From Rhodopirellula sp. (GTDB lineage: Bacteria > Planctomycetota > Planctomycetia > Pirellulales > Pirellulaceae), in contig NZGD01000291.1 in the NCBI GenBank assembly GCA_002690925.1, positions 1-51,040 on the forward strand: a DNA stretch of 51,040 bases, read 5' to 3'. A program made the position numbers and the translations under genes. Shown one piece after another: positions 26,493 to 35,933 of the stretch. Each line of letters starts with the position of its first letter. The first letter of the stretch is position 1. Under the pieces are notes generated by a model. The model saw only the letters and a program-made list of their open reading frames with translations, was not told the DNA's origin and did no database searches.

Positions 26493-27770
26493 ATGTCCAG
26501 AAAAGCTCGCGATCAGAAAGGCTTCACATTGGTGGAGTTGTTGGTCGTGATCGCCATCATTGGTGTTCTCGTTGGCTTGCTGCTCCCCGCAGTTCAGGCC
26601 GCGCGCGAAGCAGCACGCCGCATGTCTTGCAGTAACAACTTCAAGCAAATCGGTTTGGCGATCCACAACTACCATAGCACTTACAAACAATTGCCGAAGC
26701 ATGGAACGGGTAACGTCCGTAACCCTTCACAAGGCGCTGGTTGGAATACCAACAACACCGGTCGTAACTTCTTGAGCTTTCTCGTTCCCATTCTTCCGTT
26801 CTGCGAGCAGCAGGCATTGTGGGAGAAGATTGCAAATCCAAGCGTCGAGGTGGTCCCCGGCACAAGCATGCCCGGAAACGTCGTCAATGGTATGTGGCCA
26901 GCGATGGGTCCCTCTCCGTGGAGAACATCCTATGTTCCATGGATGACTCAGGTTCCGACCTACCGTTGCCCGAGCGACCCCGGATACAGCCCACCGGGTC
27001 TTGCCCGAAGCAACTACGGTGCTTGCATCGGCGATGCAATCGACCGTAGTCGCGATGGTGGCCGAAACGAGTTTGGTTTCAAGAGCAATTCCAACAACAA
27101 CGGCAACAAGCTTAGAGACTTGAACTGGATGGCTACTCGGGCATCAGCTTCCATGCGTGGCTTCTTCTGGCCTCGACACGATTCGAAATTTCGTGACGTG
27201 CTCGATGGTCTTTCCAACACAATCGCAGCAGCCGAGATCTGCACCTCAATCCAACAACGTGAGGTCAAAGCTGACTTTGCTCGAATTGGTGGTGGTTCCA
27301 ATGGCGCAGCTTCTAACCCAAGCTTGTGCAAGAACAACGTCAACATCGACCTAGAGCGTCCTTCGCGTTGGGGGCCCGGTGCTAACGTCTCCACAGGCGG
27401 TACTCAAATGCGTGGTGTACGCTGGGCTGACTTCCGGACTCACTACACCGGCATGCAGACCATCTTGCCTCCGAACAGCCCCAACTGTCATTTGAGTAAT
27501 GGTGGTGACTACAACGAGACCATTATGACTGCCGGTAGCCGGCACCAAGGCGGTGCACATGTGCTGATGGGTGATGGTGCGGTCATCTTCATGACGGACA
27601 GCGTCGAAGCAGGTGACGTAACAGCGCCACCGATTGAACGTGGATCCGGCGGCCAACCAGGATGGAGAGGACCACTCACTGCACCCGGTGCAAAAAGCCC
27701 CTATGGCCTGTGGGGTGCCCTTGGTACCCGTGCAGCGGCAGAACAAGTGGAAGAACAGCTCAACCAGTAG
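26493..27770 (+). CDS. DUF1559 pseudopilin-like protein with H-X9-DG motif
   Basis: 425 residues. The N-terminus KGFTLVELLVVIAIIGVLVG is the type IV prepilin methylation/cleavage signature; the peptidase would cut after the Gly. The rest is the planctomycete DUF1559 domain (SCSNNFKQIGLAIHNYHSTY). H-X9-DG occurs at SRHQGGAHVLMGDGAVIF, the prepilin-type processing-associated motif. Such proteins occur in very large paralogous families in planctomycetes and are thought to form pseudopilin-like surface structures; the exact function is unsettled. A hairpin lies in the leader and a strong intrinsic terminator at 27802-27834. Confidence 0.95.
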   Translation: MSRKARDQKGFTLVELLVVIAIIGVLVGLLLPAVQAAREAARRMSCSNNFKQIGLAIHNYHSTYKQLPKHGTGNVRNPSQGAGWNTNNTGRNFLSFLVPILPFCEQQALWEKIANPSVEVVPGTSMPGNVVNGMWPAMGPSPWRTSYVPWMTQVPTYRCPSDPGYSPPGLARSNYGACIGDAIDRSRDGGRNEFGFKSNSNNNGNKLRDLNWMATRASASMRGFFWPRHDSKFRDVLDGLSNTIAAAEICTSIQQREVKADFARIGGGSNGAASNPSLCKNNVNIDLERPSRWGPGANVSTGGTQMRGVRWADFRTHYTGMQTILPPNSPNCHLSNGGDYNETIMTAGSRHQGGAHVLMGDGAVIFMTDSVEAGDVTAPPIERGSGGQPGWRGPLTAPGAKSPYGLWGALGTRAAAEQVEEQLNQ

Positions 27771-27801
27771 TTAGCTGCTAACGAGCTCTCGATCATCAAT
27801 G

Positions 27802-27834
27802 CCCCACCCGCTTTATCGCGGGTGGGGTTTTTTT
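27802..27834 (+). terminator. Intrinsic terminator of the DUF1559 gene
   Basis: ccccacccgc (27802-27811) and gcgggtgggg (27818-27827) form a perfect 10-bp stem with a 6-nt loop and are followed by seven T residues (27828-27834). This is a textbook Rho-independent terminator, 31 bp after the stop codon. Confidence 0.95.
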
Positions 27835-28142
27835 GTGCTTCCCAGAGCATTACCTGTGCGTTCATCAACTCGAACTCGCACCTCAAAAAATGATCCAGCA
27901 ACTGCAGCACCGGCCATCAACAGTATTTTGTACTGCGATGCAGAAAAACAGCTCGTGAGAGATGCCAGATAACACCTTACCTAAATCACTTGGCAATCAT
28001 TCAGAGCGGGAAGAAGTCGCATGCGCGATGCTGTCACAGACGAGAACAAACACAGCAAATCGGCTATTTACCAAGCAAGCATGGACGCTCAAAATACGGG
28101 TCGAGTTAGAAAAGATATCCTACTTGCTGGTACCGTTAATGC
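27835..28142. other. Spacer between the terminator and the convergent cytochrome gene
   Basis: 308 bp. Nothing recognisable: a plus-strand open frame at 27962-28198 overlaps the end of the minus-strand cytochrome and looks non-coding. Confidence 0.5.
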
Positions 28143-29588
28143 TCAATTCGCTTGCTCTTTTAGAAACTCATCCGTGGCCTGTTGATCAACTCGAATGAAG
28201 TGGTCACGCAAAGGTGGAAAAATGTTGCCGTCGCCAGTTTCGACTTGCAAGTTCTTTGATGCTCGCACTGGCATGTGACAATCGATACAGTTGTCAGACA
28301 GTCGATCGCCCAGTTGATCCTTCATGCCGCAATGTTCCTGTTGGTGACATTCCAAACACCTTTGAGAGAACAACTTAAGATTACCCCGCTCGTTGCGATG
28401 TGGATCATGACATTCAACACAGCCCATTTCAGACTTTTGAAAACACTGACTCAGCGAAAGTCGTCCGACTTGGTTGCTGGTGTGAACACTGTTCAAAGAC
28501 TCTTCCTTACCGTCAATCATTTCATAATGGTCGCTGAGTTTATCTCCTGGTCTGAACCGGAATGCCTGCTCATTGATCGGAGCTTTCCTGGTCGTATGAC
28601 ATTGACCACACACATCCATTTGAGCCTGTCTCGATAACTTACTGGGCACCTTCATGTGTTTTGACTCTTTCAAGTCCGGATTCGCAACGTGGTAGTCGAC
28701 GTGCTGCTTTCCCGGGCCGTGACACCTTTCACATGAGATTCCAAGAATCATCGACTTTGGTGTGTAATGGTTAGCCGACTTTCGATAGTCAACATAAGTG
28801 ACATGACAATCGAGGCAGCCTGACCGAATAGGACGTGCATAAATTGCATCGCCGTCGATGAATCCAGGACTATTGATCCACTCGTCCCGATCGCTCAGAT
28901 GGGTACAGTTCATCTGAAACAACTGGTCACCATGCCAATACAGATAAGACTCGGCCATCTTTGATGATCCGATAATGATGTGAAATGGTACTTCAAACTC
29001 CCAGTCGAAAAACTGAACCGACTGATACAGGTCATTCCCTCGCTGTTTCATGGTGAAGGATACATTTGGATCACCTGTATTCATGCGGTTACTGCCTTCC
29101 TCAAATGACCCGGCAACCTCATCTGGCAATGCCATCCGAGTGGTGCGATGGTGAGCAGTCTCGATGAATGATTCGTATTTGTCCTTGTGACAATCACGAC
29201 AGGCTTCTGCCCCTAGAAAACCAGGGTTCGGGCTTTGGGGTTCCGTTCTAGCCGGTGGCAAAGGCAGGCTGCCCGGTGCGAATGGAATTTGGACCCCTGC
29301 GACGCTGTTGGGTTTACCGACAAACCAAAAATTGCCCTCACGGTCAATTTCTGAAACGAGGTACTCCGGCAGTTCCTGCCCTCGCCCCTGCTCTGCGAGC
29401 AGGGCGAGATCAGTTTTTGAACGCCGGTCGGCTTCCTGCGCGGCTGCCCGACGCCTCGCGTCTCTTTGACGCAGTTGTGCCATTTCAGCTTCATTGGATC
29501 CCTCGCTTGCCGAAAAAAACAGGTACCAGCTGCCAATGACAAAGAACAGTCCAACGAAGGCAATGGTGAGATTGCGATGCATAAGCAC
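28143..29588 (-). CDS. Membrane-anchored multiheme cytochrome c (seven CXXCH), cytochrome c554-like
   Basis: 481 residues. The N-terminal hydrophobic segment (AFVGLFFVIGSWYLFF) is an uncleaved signal anchor or signal peptide. Seven heme-binding CXXCH sites follow: CRDCH, CLDCH, CERCH, CGQCH, CVECH, CLECH and CIDCH. Typical companion sequences such as ISCERCHGPGKQH place it near the cytochrome c554/c-prime family. It probably transfers electrons outside the cytoplasmic membrane; donor and acceptor are unknown. It is transcribed divergently from the eight-site cytochrome at 29793, and their starts are 204 bp apart. Similar heme spacing (CGPG-type CHGPG site, then CGQCH) in both proteins suggests they are paralogues. 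Confidence 0.92.
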   Translation of the reverse strand: MLMHRNLTIAFVGLFFVIGSWYLFFSASEGSNEAEMAQLRQRDARRRAAAQEADRRSKTDLALLAEQGRGQELPEYLVSEIDREGNFWFVGKPNSVAGVQIPFAPGSLPLPPARTEPQSPNPGFLGAEACRDCHKDKYESFIETAHHRTTRMALPDEVAGSFEEGSNRMNTGDPNVSFTMKQRGNDLYQSVQFFDWEFEVPFHIIIGSSKMAESYLYWHGDQLFQMNCTHLSDRDEWINSPGFIDGDAIYARPIRSGCLDCHVTYVDYRKSANHYTPKSMILGISCERCHGPGKQHVDYHVANPDLKESKHMKVPSKLSRQAQMDVCGQCHTTRKAPINEQAFRFRPGDKLSDHYEMIDGKEESLNSVHTSNQVGRLSLSQCFQKSEMGCVECHDPHRNERGNLKLFSQRCLECHQQEHCGMKDQLGDRLSDNCIDCHMPVRASKNLQVETGDGNIFPPLRDHFIRVDQQATDEFLKEQAN

Positions 29589-29792
29589 AGTATTTCAAAA
29601 TTTGATACAAATAGTTTTGACAGGCTCCAGCTTACCGTTGAATCTGGCTTGGCGGGACTGTTTTTTTTTCGCAACGATGAACTGAGACGCGGTCGCGTTA
29701 CGTAATACAGTCACTCACGGTTCTAACGGGCTAGGCTAGAATATGTCTTTAGGCCTTTCCGAATCACCCATGCTCTGCCCCTAATTAGCCTG

Positions 29793-31952
29793 ATGATCAC
29801 TACTCCCATCGTTCTGGCTGGCATCGCAGGGATTGTGATGGGCTATCTCACCTTCCGACTTCTGCGGAACTGGGGAATTGCGGTCATCACTCCCTTGTTG
29901 ATTGTCGCAACAGTCGCAGTGTTGATGCCTCCGACAAGAAAAACAGACCGATCCACCGTTGGGGTGCAAACACCCGATCGCAGGGCACCCGATCGCAGGG
30001 CACCCAGTGACACCCTGCCGCAGGTTAGCAGCGACCAACGGGTCAGTGAACCACTTGGCAGTGAACCACTTGTAAGCGGCCAGCTCAATGAAGCCCTGGG
30101 CAATGCAGCAATTCTCAGAAAGGGTGAAACAGCAGCCGATGCCGCGGCGAATGACATCCTGACTCTTGCAAGTTTCGAGCAGTCACGCCCTATTGAAGTC
30201 CCCCACAATGGTTACACCGGATCAGATTCCTGTTTGGAATGCCATGAGGACAACCACTCCAGCTGGGAAAATTCATATCACAGCACAATGACCCAGTTGG
30301 CGACCCCGGATGTCGTGATGGGAAACCTTGAAAGCGTCAGGTTGTCATTCGCCGACCAGGACTACGAAATCCGCCGCGAAGGCGATGTCTTCTGGGCTGA
30401 CTTGCCAGACGAAAAATCTCCACAGGATCGGAGCAAACGCAAAGTTGTCCCACTCGTGATGACGACTGGATCGCACCACATGCAGGTCTATTGGTGGGCC
30501 ACTGGCGACCAACGCACCACCGCCATTCTGCCGTTCGTTTGGGTTTCGGAAACCAATGAATGGATACCCCGCAACGCGTCATTCCTGCAGCCAAACATGC
30601 CGATAAGTCAGGAAACAGGCCGCTGGGGCCAAACCTGCAGCATGTGTCATTCGACTCACCGACGAGTCAGATCCATCGATGAAAAAACTTGGGACACAAA
30701 GGTTTCGGAGTTTGGTATTTCATGCGAGTCCTGCCATGGCCCCGGTCAGGACCACATCAACTACCATCGCAACCTCGACGGTGTTCCCACTGCCTCCGGC
30801 GCGTCATCCGTAGATCCGGGAGAAGATCCCATCGCGAATCCGGCATCCATGGATAAGGTGCAATCAGCGATGGTCTGTGGTCAATGCCATTCCGTTGTTG
30901 AAATCATGGAAGGCGATAAAGGCTATGCGCACCTTAATGAACACGGGCATGACTTTCGGCCAGGTGAGGACCTTACAGAGACGCACAGAGTCGTACGCCT
31001 GCATGACCACGACGAAGCCCGGGAAATCATGAATCCCGAAGACCCCAAAGCAGCGAGATTCAACACCACCTTTTACAAAGATGGAATGGTGCGAATTGCG
31101 GGGCGGGAATACAACGGCCTTACCGACTCGGCTTGTTACCAGAAAGGTGAGATGACCTGCCTCTCCTGCCACAAACTACATCAATCCTCACTTGATGAGC
31201 GTCCCGTCAAGGAATGGGCCAACGACCAGCTGAAGACAGATGCTTTGAACGATCAGGCTTGCCTGAATTGTCATTCCTCTGAGGAATACAACGAAAGTCA
31301 TACCCATCACAGCGTGGGTTCCTCTGGATCAAGTTGCTACAACTGCCACATGCCCCACACAACCTACGGGTTACTCAAGGCAATACGCAGTCACACCATT
31401 ACAAGCCCAGATGTTGGTAAAGATCTGGCTGCGGGTCGGCCAAACGCGTGCAATCTCTGTCACCTTGATCAGACGATGCAGTGGACCGCTGACAAGTTGC
31501 GGGAATGGTACGAAATTGAACCTCCTGAACTATCCAAAGACGAACGAGAAGTCGCAGCATCGCTGCTGTGGATTCTCAAGGGCGATGCATCTCAGCGAGC
31601 ACTGGTCGCTTGGAGCATGGGGTGGCCCGTTGCACAGGCAATCTCTGGTACTGAGTGGCAAATGCCGTTTCTAGCCCAGCTACTCGATGATCCGTATCTG
31701 GCAATCAGGTTCATTGCCCGCAGGTCGCTGCGCAGCCTCGAAGGGCTCGCTGGACTTAAGGTGAATATGTATGGCCCCGTAGAAGCTCGTCAACGCGCCA
31801 TCGCTGCGATTGCTCAGTACTGGTACGAGAATCAAGAAAGCGATGTAAAGAAACGCAAAGAGTTGCTGTTTCTGAATGGTGAACTGGACTACGAACGTGT
31901 TCAACGGCTGATCAAGGAATGTGACAACTCACCGGTTTTTCTTGACGAATGA
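29793..31952 (+). CDS. Multiheme cytochrome c (eight CXXCH), membrane-anchored
   Basis: 719 residues. Two hydrophobic segments at the N-terminus (about 5-23 and 28-46) anchor it. A linker with 15-bp in-frame tandem duplications follows (RAPDRRAP, SEPLGSEPL). The eight heme sites are CLECH (147-151), CSMCH, CESCH, CGQCH, CLSCH, CLNCH, CYNCH and CNLCH, with TYxxHMPHT-like context after the seventh. After the last heme, about 170 residues form a helical, heme-free C-terminal region. Likely an extracytoplasmic redox protein of the cytochrome c554 type. The adjacent convergent lipoprotein at 31984 may belong to the same system. Confidence 0.92.
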   Translation: MITTPIVLAGIAGIVMGYLTFRLLRNWGIAVITPLLIVATVAVLMPPTRKTDRSTVGVQTPDRRAPDRRAPSDTLPQVSSDQRVSEPLGSEPLVSGQLNEALGNAAILRKGETAADAAANDILTLASFEQSRPIEVPHNGYTGSDSCLECHEDNHSSWENSYHSTMTQLATPDVVMGNLESVRLSFADQDYEIRREGDVFWADLPDEKSPQDRSKRKVVPLVMTTGSHHMQVYWWATGDQRTTAILPFVWVSETNEWIPRNASFLQPNMPISQETGRWGQTCSMCHSTHRRVRSIDEKTWDTKVSEFGISCESCHGPGQDHINYHRNLDGVPTASGASSVDPGEDPIANPASMDKVQSAMVCGQCHSVVEIMEGDKGYAHLNEHGHDFRPGEDLTETHRVVRLHDHDEAREIMNPEDPKAARFNTTFYKDGMVRIAGREYNGLTDSACYQKGEMTCLSCHKLHQSSLDERPVKEWANDQLKTDALNDQACLNCHSSEEYNESHTHHSVGSSGSSCYNCHMPHTTYGLLKAIRSHTITSPDVGKDLAAGRPNACNLCHLDQTMQWTADKLREWYEIEPPELSKDEREVAASLLWILKGDASQRALVAWSMGWPVAQAISGTEWQMPFLAQLLDDPYLAIRFIARRSLRSLEGLAGLKVNMYGPVEARQRAIAAIAQYWYENQESDVKKRKELLFLNGELDYERVQRLIKECDNSPVFLDE
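29971..30074 (+). repeat. Two separate 15-bp in-frame tandem duplications
   Basis: cacccgatcgcaggg is repeated at 29971-29985 and 29986-30000. agtgaaccacttggc (30045-30059) is repeated with two changes at 30060-30074. Both preserve the reading frame in the linker between the membrane segments and the first heme of the eight-site cytochrome. Confidence 0.88.
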
Positions 31953-31983
31953 TCCAATTCATCCAATGATGACAAGTCCGTTT

Positions 31984-34968
31984 CTAGCGTGGAACAACTG
32001 ATGCTTGGCCCTCGACCAACAGGTAACGCTGATTAGCAGATACGTCCTCAAACACTTGGGGCTCCGTTGCGGGCCAATGCACAGTGAGCTTGTCGATTAC
32101 GTCATGGCTTCCCAAGCCAATATGGATCAGCGACTCATTCGTGCACATGTAACCATCCCCGGCGATCTGCCACCCCACCCAGCGCTGGTCACCTGATTCA
32201 ACTTCGATTCTAGCCCCAATCGCCTCACGTTCCGAAAGAGTGCCGACCAATTCGACTTGCAGCCAGTTGCCGGACTCACTTTCGTTTTGCAGCAATGCCA
32301 GAGGTTGATCAAGATGATTGGCAAGAAGATCCATTTTGCCATCCCGATTCCAATCGAGCATAGCCAGAGTGCGTCCCAACTGAAAACGTTTCCAATAACC
32401 GGACAAACTCGCTGAAGATTGAAGTTTGAATCCATTTTGACCACCGCGAAACAACTGCGGTTGCATGGCGAATGGAATTTCGGCGTAGCGTGCATCATAG
32501 ATGTGTCCATTAAGCACCGCGATATCCGCCCAACCATCGTTGTCATAGTCGGCCGCTTGAGTTCCAAAACCGAGCATGTCTTTTGAGTTCTCAACCAAGC
32601 CAAAACGCAATGCGTCATCTGTGAAGAATCCGGATTCATTCTGAAGAAAGAGATTCATCGGCTCGTTGTGAAAATTGGTCACACCCAAATCGATGTTACC
32701 ATTCCGGTCAAAGTCACCTGCCGCAATGCCCATGCAAGCCTGACTAATGCCCGAACTCCCGATGCTGCAGCCCGAAACTCCAGCAGACTCCAGTAACTTC
32801 CAACCGGTCTTGCCAGCGGCATCCACGGGCAAACTTTTCCAGAAATGATTCAGGTCCCCGTCATTGGAAACAAAAATCTCATTCCCACCCGATTGACCAA
32901 AGGTAGTCACAATCAAACCAAAACCGTAATTCGGGTTGGCATCCATGCTGCCATCTCCAGTTTTCGCGACAGCATATGTTCCATCACCAAGATTTTCAAA
33001 GATCCGATCCGAAGCAGCCCGGAAACGCTGCGGAGTACAATCCAGCCGTTTGCCTTGACACTTTCGTTGGAAAATAATGGGATCGTTCAAGTAATTCACT
33101 TCGATCACATCAGGCAAATGATCTCCATTCATGTCAGCCAGGCCGATACTGGAAGTCCACCGTCCATCGGATGATCCCATGGCAGCGGTGTCTTTGCGAA
33201 AGGTGCCATCTCCCTGATTTACGTAGACTGAATTCATCCCAATATTGGCAACGATCAGGTCGGTGAATCCATCCTGATTGATGTCACCCGCACAGACGCC
33301 TTGGCCATACCTCCGATCAGCGATACCGGCCGCCTGCTCAATCGTCTGGAACTCAGTACCGGACAGTTGCCTGAAAAACTGGTTGGGTTCCGAGCTGTCG
33401 ATTGTCTGCGGATCCCCGCCTGTTTGCACGACATATAAATCGCAAAGTCCATCCAGGTCATAATCAAAAGCGGCAAGTCCACCGCCGTTGGCTTGGTAAA
33501 GAAAGAAGTCCACCTCGTTGGTCGGATATTCGCTGGTGAAATCGACATCGATCCCGAACCGGGCAGCCATGTCGCGAAATACCAGATTACTCGGCATCTT
33601 TTGATCAGACGCTATCGTCGACTCCACCAATCCCATCCCCTCAAAAGTTGGCGTTGGGTATTTGGCAAGATCAATACCCACGAGCCGATCAAACCGCGAT
33701 TGCAGAATCGCCTCACTGGTTCCTGATTTTTCCCATGCGGCTATCTGATTTCGCCGCTCACTTAGCTGTGAACTTGAACGAGGATCCACGCCTTGCATCT
33801 GCAAGGCATATTGATACCAAGCCAACGATTCCCAAGGTCGGACCAAACCCTGCAATTGCTCCGCAATCCACATGACCTGGCTTTGATCCGCAACCGACGC
33901 CACCCGAAACAATTGATCCAAAGTGGCGAGGTTCTTACGTACAACCGCAGCGTTTTTATCATCTCCTGCTCGTTCCAAGGCAGCCGCAAGCAATCGCAAC
34001 GAGCCTCGATCCGTCGGGTCAAGCTTTACGGCTTCTCCCAAAGCTCGAATCGCTTCCTTATCGTGACCTGAGCGAACGAGACGCAGGCCGATTGCCGACC
34101 AATACTCAGGCTGTTTCTCAGTTCCTGGTGTTGCGTCTTGAAGCCACTTTTCAAACGCAACCTCATCTGCGGTCTCAGCTATCAAACGACCACGAAAAGA
34201 ATCCAAGGCAGGATGTGAAATCTGTGTCGCCAAGCGATTTACTTTCTTGAGTGCCGCCTCCGCATCCACATCAGCAACCAGCAAGTACCTCGCTTTGCCT
34301 AATTCCAACAGGGTATTTGTCGGGTCCCCCACCGCCTCATCTAATTGCACCAACATGAATGGGCTGGCCAGCTCAACCAAACTCAATAGTTCACGGGGCT
34401 GTGCAGCATTGAGTCGGATGAGATTCACAATGAATGGCCGCGACTCAAATCGACGTCCTTCAGCATTCAACAACTGAGCCATCGTGCGATGAGTCCTGGG
34501 ATCATCCGGTCCAACCCGAATGGCCTCCTGTAGATCTTCCTCAGCTGCGGCCAGATCACTGGCACGTAAATGCCAATCAAATGCCGTCAGCCAATCCTCG
34601 ACGCCTTGGGCACCATTGATTTTTCCAATCGCCCGGGCAACTCTGGCTGCGTCCGCGAAATTCTCTTGTGAGGCATGCACCGATGCCATTGTCTGCAAAG
34701 CAATAATATCTTCCGGTGACTCGATCAATACCCGCTGAGCCAAACGGAAAGCTTCATCAGCCTTCCCCTGCTCTAATAGCGTCCATGCCTGTTGTCCTGA
34801 GGCAACTTGCGAACCAATACTCTTGCCCTGATCAATTCCCCCCGAAGCACCTTGCACTCCACTCGTCGCCTGCTGCGAAGTTCCCTGTGATCCCTTCTTG
34901 GTATCACAACCAGTCGATCCCAAAACCCAAGACGAAAGCACCAGGAACCAGCAGGAATATGCTCTCAT
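31984..34968 (-). CDS. Lipoprotein with TPR, FG-GAP and ASPIC/UnbV domains (CRTAC-like)
   Basis: About 994 residues from the ATG at 34968, which gives a clean lipobox (VLGSTGC, Cys about 20). An N-terminal TPR region (about 45-370) covers AWTLLEQGKADEAFRLAQRV, AIGLRLVRSGHDKEAIRALG and similar. From about 460 to 890 it has FG-GAP/VCBS-type repeats (FDYDLDGLCDLYVVQTGG, GDINQDGFTDLIVANIG, ADYDNDGWADIAVLNG). An ASPIC/UnbV domain closes the protein (GARIEVESGDQRWVGWQI, IDKLTVHWPATEPQVFE). The family is common in planctomycetes, usually near cytochromes; the biochemical role is unknown. The frame is open 22 codons upstream. It is convergent with the eight-site cytochrome, 31 bp apart. Confidence 0.9.
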   Translation of the reverse strand: MRAYSCWFLVLSSWVLGSTGCDTKKGSQGTSQQATSGVQGASGGIDQGKSIGSQVASGQQAWTLLEQGKADEAFRLAQRVLIESPEDIIALQTMASVHASQENFADAARVARAIGKINGAQGVEDWLTAFDWHLRASDLAAAEEDLQEAIRVGPDDPRTHRTMAQLLNAEGRRFESRPFIVNLIRLNAAQPRELLSLVELASPFMLVQLDEAVGDPTNTLLELGKARYLLVADVDAEAALKKVNRLATQISHPALDSFRGRLIAETADEVAFEKWLQDATPGTEKQPEYWSAIGLRLVRSGHDKEAIRALGEAVKLDPTDRGSLRLLAAALERAGDDKNAAVVRKNLATLDQLFRVASVADQSQVMWIAEQLQGLVRPWESLAWYQYALQMQGVDPRSSSQLSERRNQIAAWEKSGTSEAILQSRFDRLVGIDLAKYPTPTFEGMGLVESTIASDQKMPSNLVFRDMAARFGIDVDFTSEYPTNEVDFFLYQANGGGLAAFDYDLDGLCDLYVVQTGGDPQTIDSSEPNQFFRQLSGTEFQTIEQAAGIADRRYGQGVCAGDINQDGFTDLIVANIGMNSVYVNQGDGTFRKDTAAMGSSDGRWTSSIGLADMNGDHLPDVIEVNYLNDPIIFQRKCQGKRLDCTPQRFRAASDRIFENLGDGTYAVAKTGDGSMDANPNYGFGLIVTTFGQSGGNEIFVSNDGDLNHFWKSLPVDAAGKTGWKLLESAGVSGCSIGSSGISQACMGIAAGDFDRNGNIDLGVTNFHNEPMNLFLQNESGFFTDDALRFGLVENSKDMLGFGTQAADYDNDGWADIAVLNGHIYDARYAEIPFAMQPQLFRGGQNGFKLQSSASLSGYWKRFQLGRTLAMLDWNRDGKMDLLANHLDQPLALLQNESESGNWLQVELVGTLSEREAIGARIEVESGDQRWVGWQIAGDGYMCTNESLIHIGLGSHDVIDKLTVHWPATEPQVFEDVSANQRYLLVEGQASVVPR

Positions 34969-35657
34969 CCCTAGGGCATCACCTTTCCGCTTTCTAAGAG
35001 TGAACGCTGGGCTGAAACTCATATTGAAACTCATTTCCCTGTCTGGCCTGTAGCGTCAAGCCGTTGCTGACCGCAAACTTCCGTGATGCCACGCGACAAA
35101 CGAAATCATCCTACACCCGCATCAATCATCCCAAACCAAATCGATCAGGCAACAGGATACTCGCCATCGAGCACTAAACGAAACCAAGCCCGATGCCCCC
35201 ACGCATACCTCTGACGCGTTATAAATGACTGCAGATTCGGAGATTCGTTCGTGAAGCGTATTCTAACATCCAGACGCAGACTGCGTCGATGTTTCCTGAT
35301 TCATGCAGCCTGTTGATCGAATGCGTTTCCCGACGAGAATGCAAGCTCAAAATCCCGTTTGGATGCTTCGTGACGGGGCTTGATTGTGATCTGAAACTTG
35401 CGGCCAACGACGCTCGACTCATCACCCGCCTGATCCCCATGAACTAGTGTGTGATTCGAAAAATTCCCATCAGGCAAGCGTCCTCTGACACGACAAGCAA
35501 TGAAGCTTCCGCCCAGACACGCGTGGCAAATCGCTCACTGGATCAGGGCCATCGATTTGCTGTCGCCACCATCGATCACCACGTGAGTTATGGTGACTCA
35601 GCGAGCAAAGTGCTGCACCGCATTTCAATCATTCAAGCAAATTCGATCAGAACAAAA
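34969..35657. other. Gene-poor upstream region of the CRTAC-like lipoprotein
   Basis: About 690 bp. Short open frames exist on both strands but none looks like a protein. The promoter of the lipoprotein is expected here. No repeat or RNA was recognised. Confidence 0.5.
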
Positions 35658-35933
35658 TCATCGATTTCGCATCATGATAGGAAACAGTCCGGTGGTTACC
35701 AGATCACGAGGCGTGGGAAGAGGTGTACCGCGATAGTGCATGCGTCGCACCGTGTTGCCGTAAAAATGGAAAGGTCGATAAGGACGACTCACGATCGGTG
35801 TTTTGTCTAATTGCTCACGGTACTCACCCGTGGCGACAATCACAGAAGACCAACCTGGTTCAGCAGCTTTCACCTCGCCAAGAGTCACACAGGTTGTAAG
35901 CACAATGCATCCAATAAAAAGCAAATTCTTCAT
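35658..35933 (-). CDS. Small secreted protein
   Basis: 91 residues. Signal peptide NLLFIGCIVLTTCVTLGEVKA with an AxA-type cleavage before AEPGW. The mature part has a Tyr/Arg/Pro-rich stretch (RPYRPFHFYGNTVRRMHYRG) that I have a vague memory of from small planctomycete secreted proteins; this needs a database check. No annotated function. It stands alone in a gene-poor region. The overlapping frame on the other strand does not look coding. Confidence 0.6.
   Translation of the reverse strand: MKNLLFIGCIVLTTCVTLGEVKAAEPGWSSVIVATGEYREQLDKTPIVSRPYRPFHFYGNTVRRMHYRGTPLPTPRDLVTTGLFPIMMRNR

Noticed and set aside
27962..28198. Open frame overlapping the end of the seven-site cytochrome
   Set aside because: It overlaps a well-supported gene and shows no family features.
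29971..30074. Tandem repeats as CRISPR or IS-related
   Set aside because: There are only two copies of each, adjacent and in a coding frame; no spacers, cas genes or transposase.
35451..35810. Plus-strand open frame opposite the small secreted protein
   Set aside because: Composition is not protein-like, while the minus strand has a signal peptide and a plausible mature chain.
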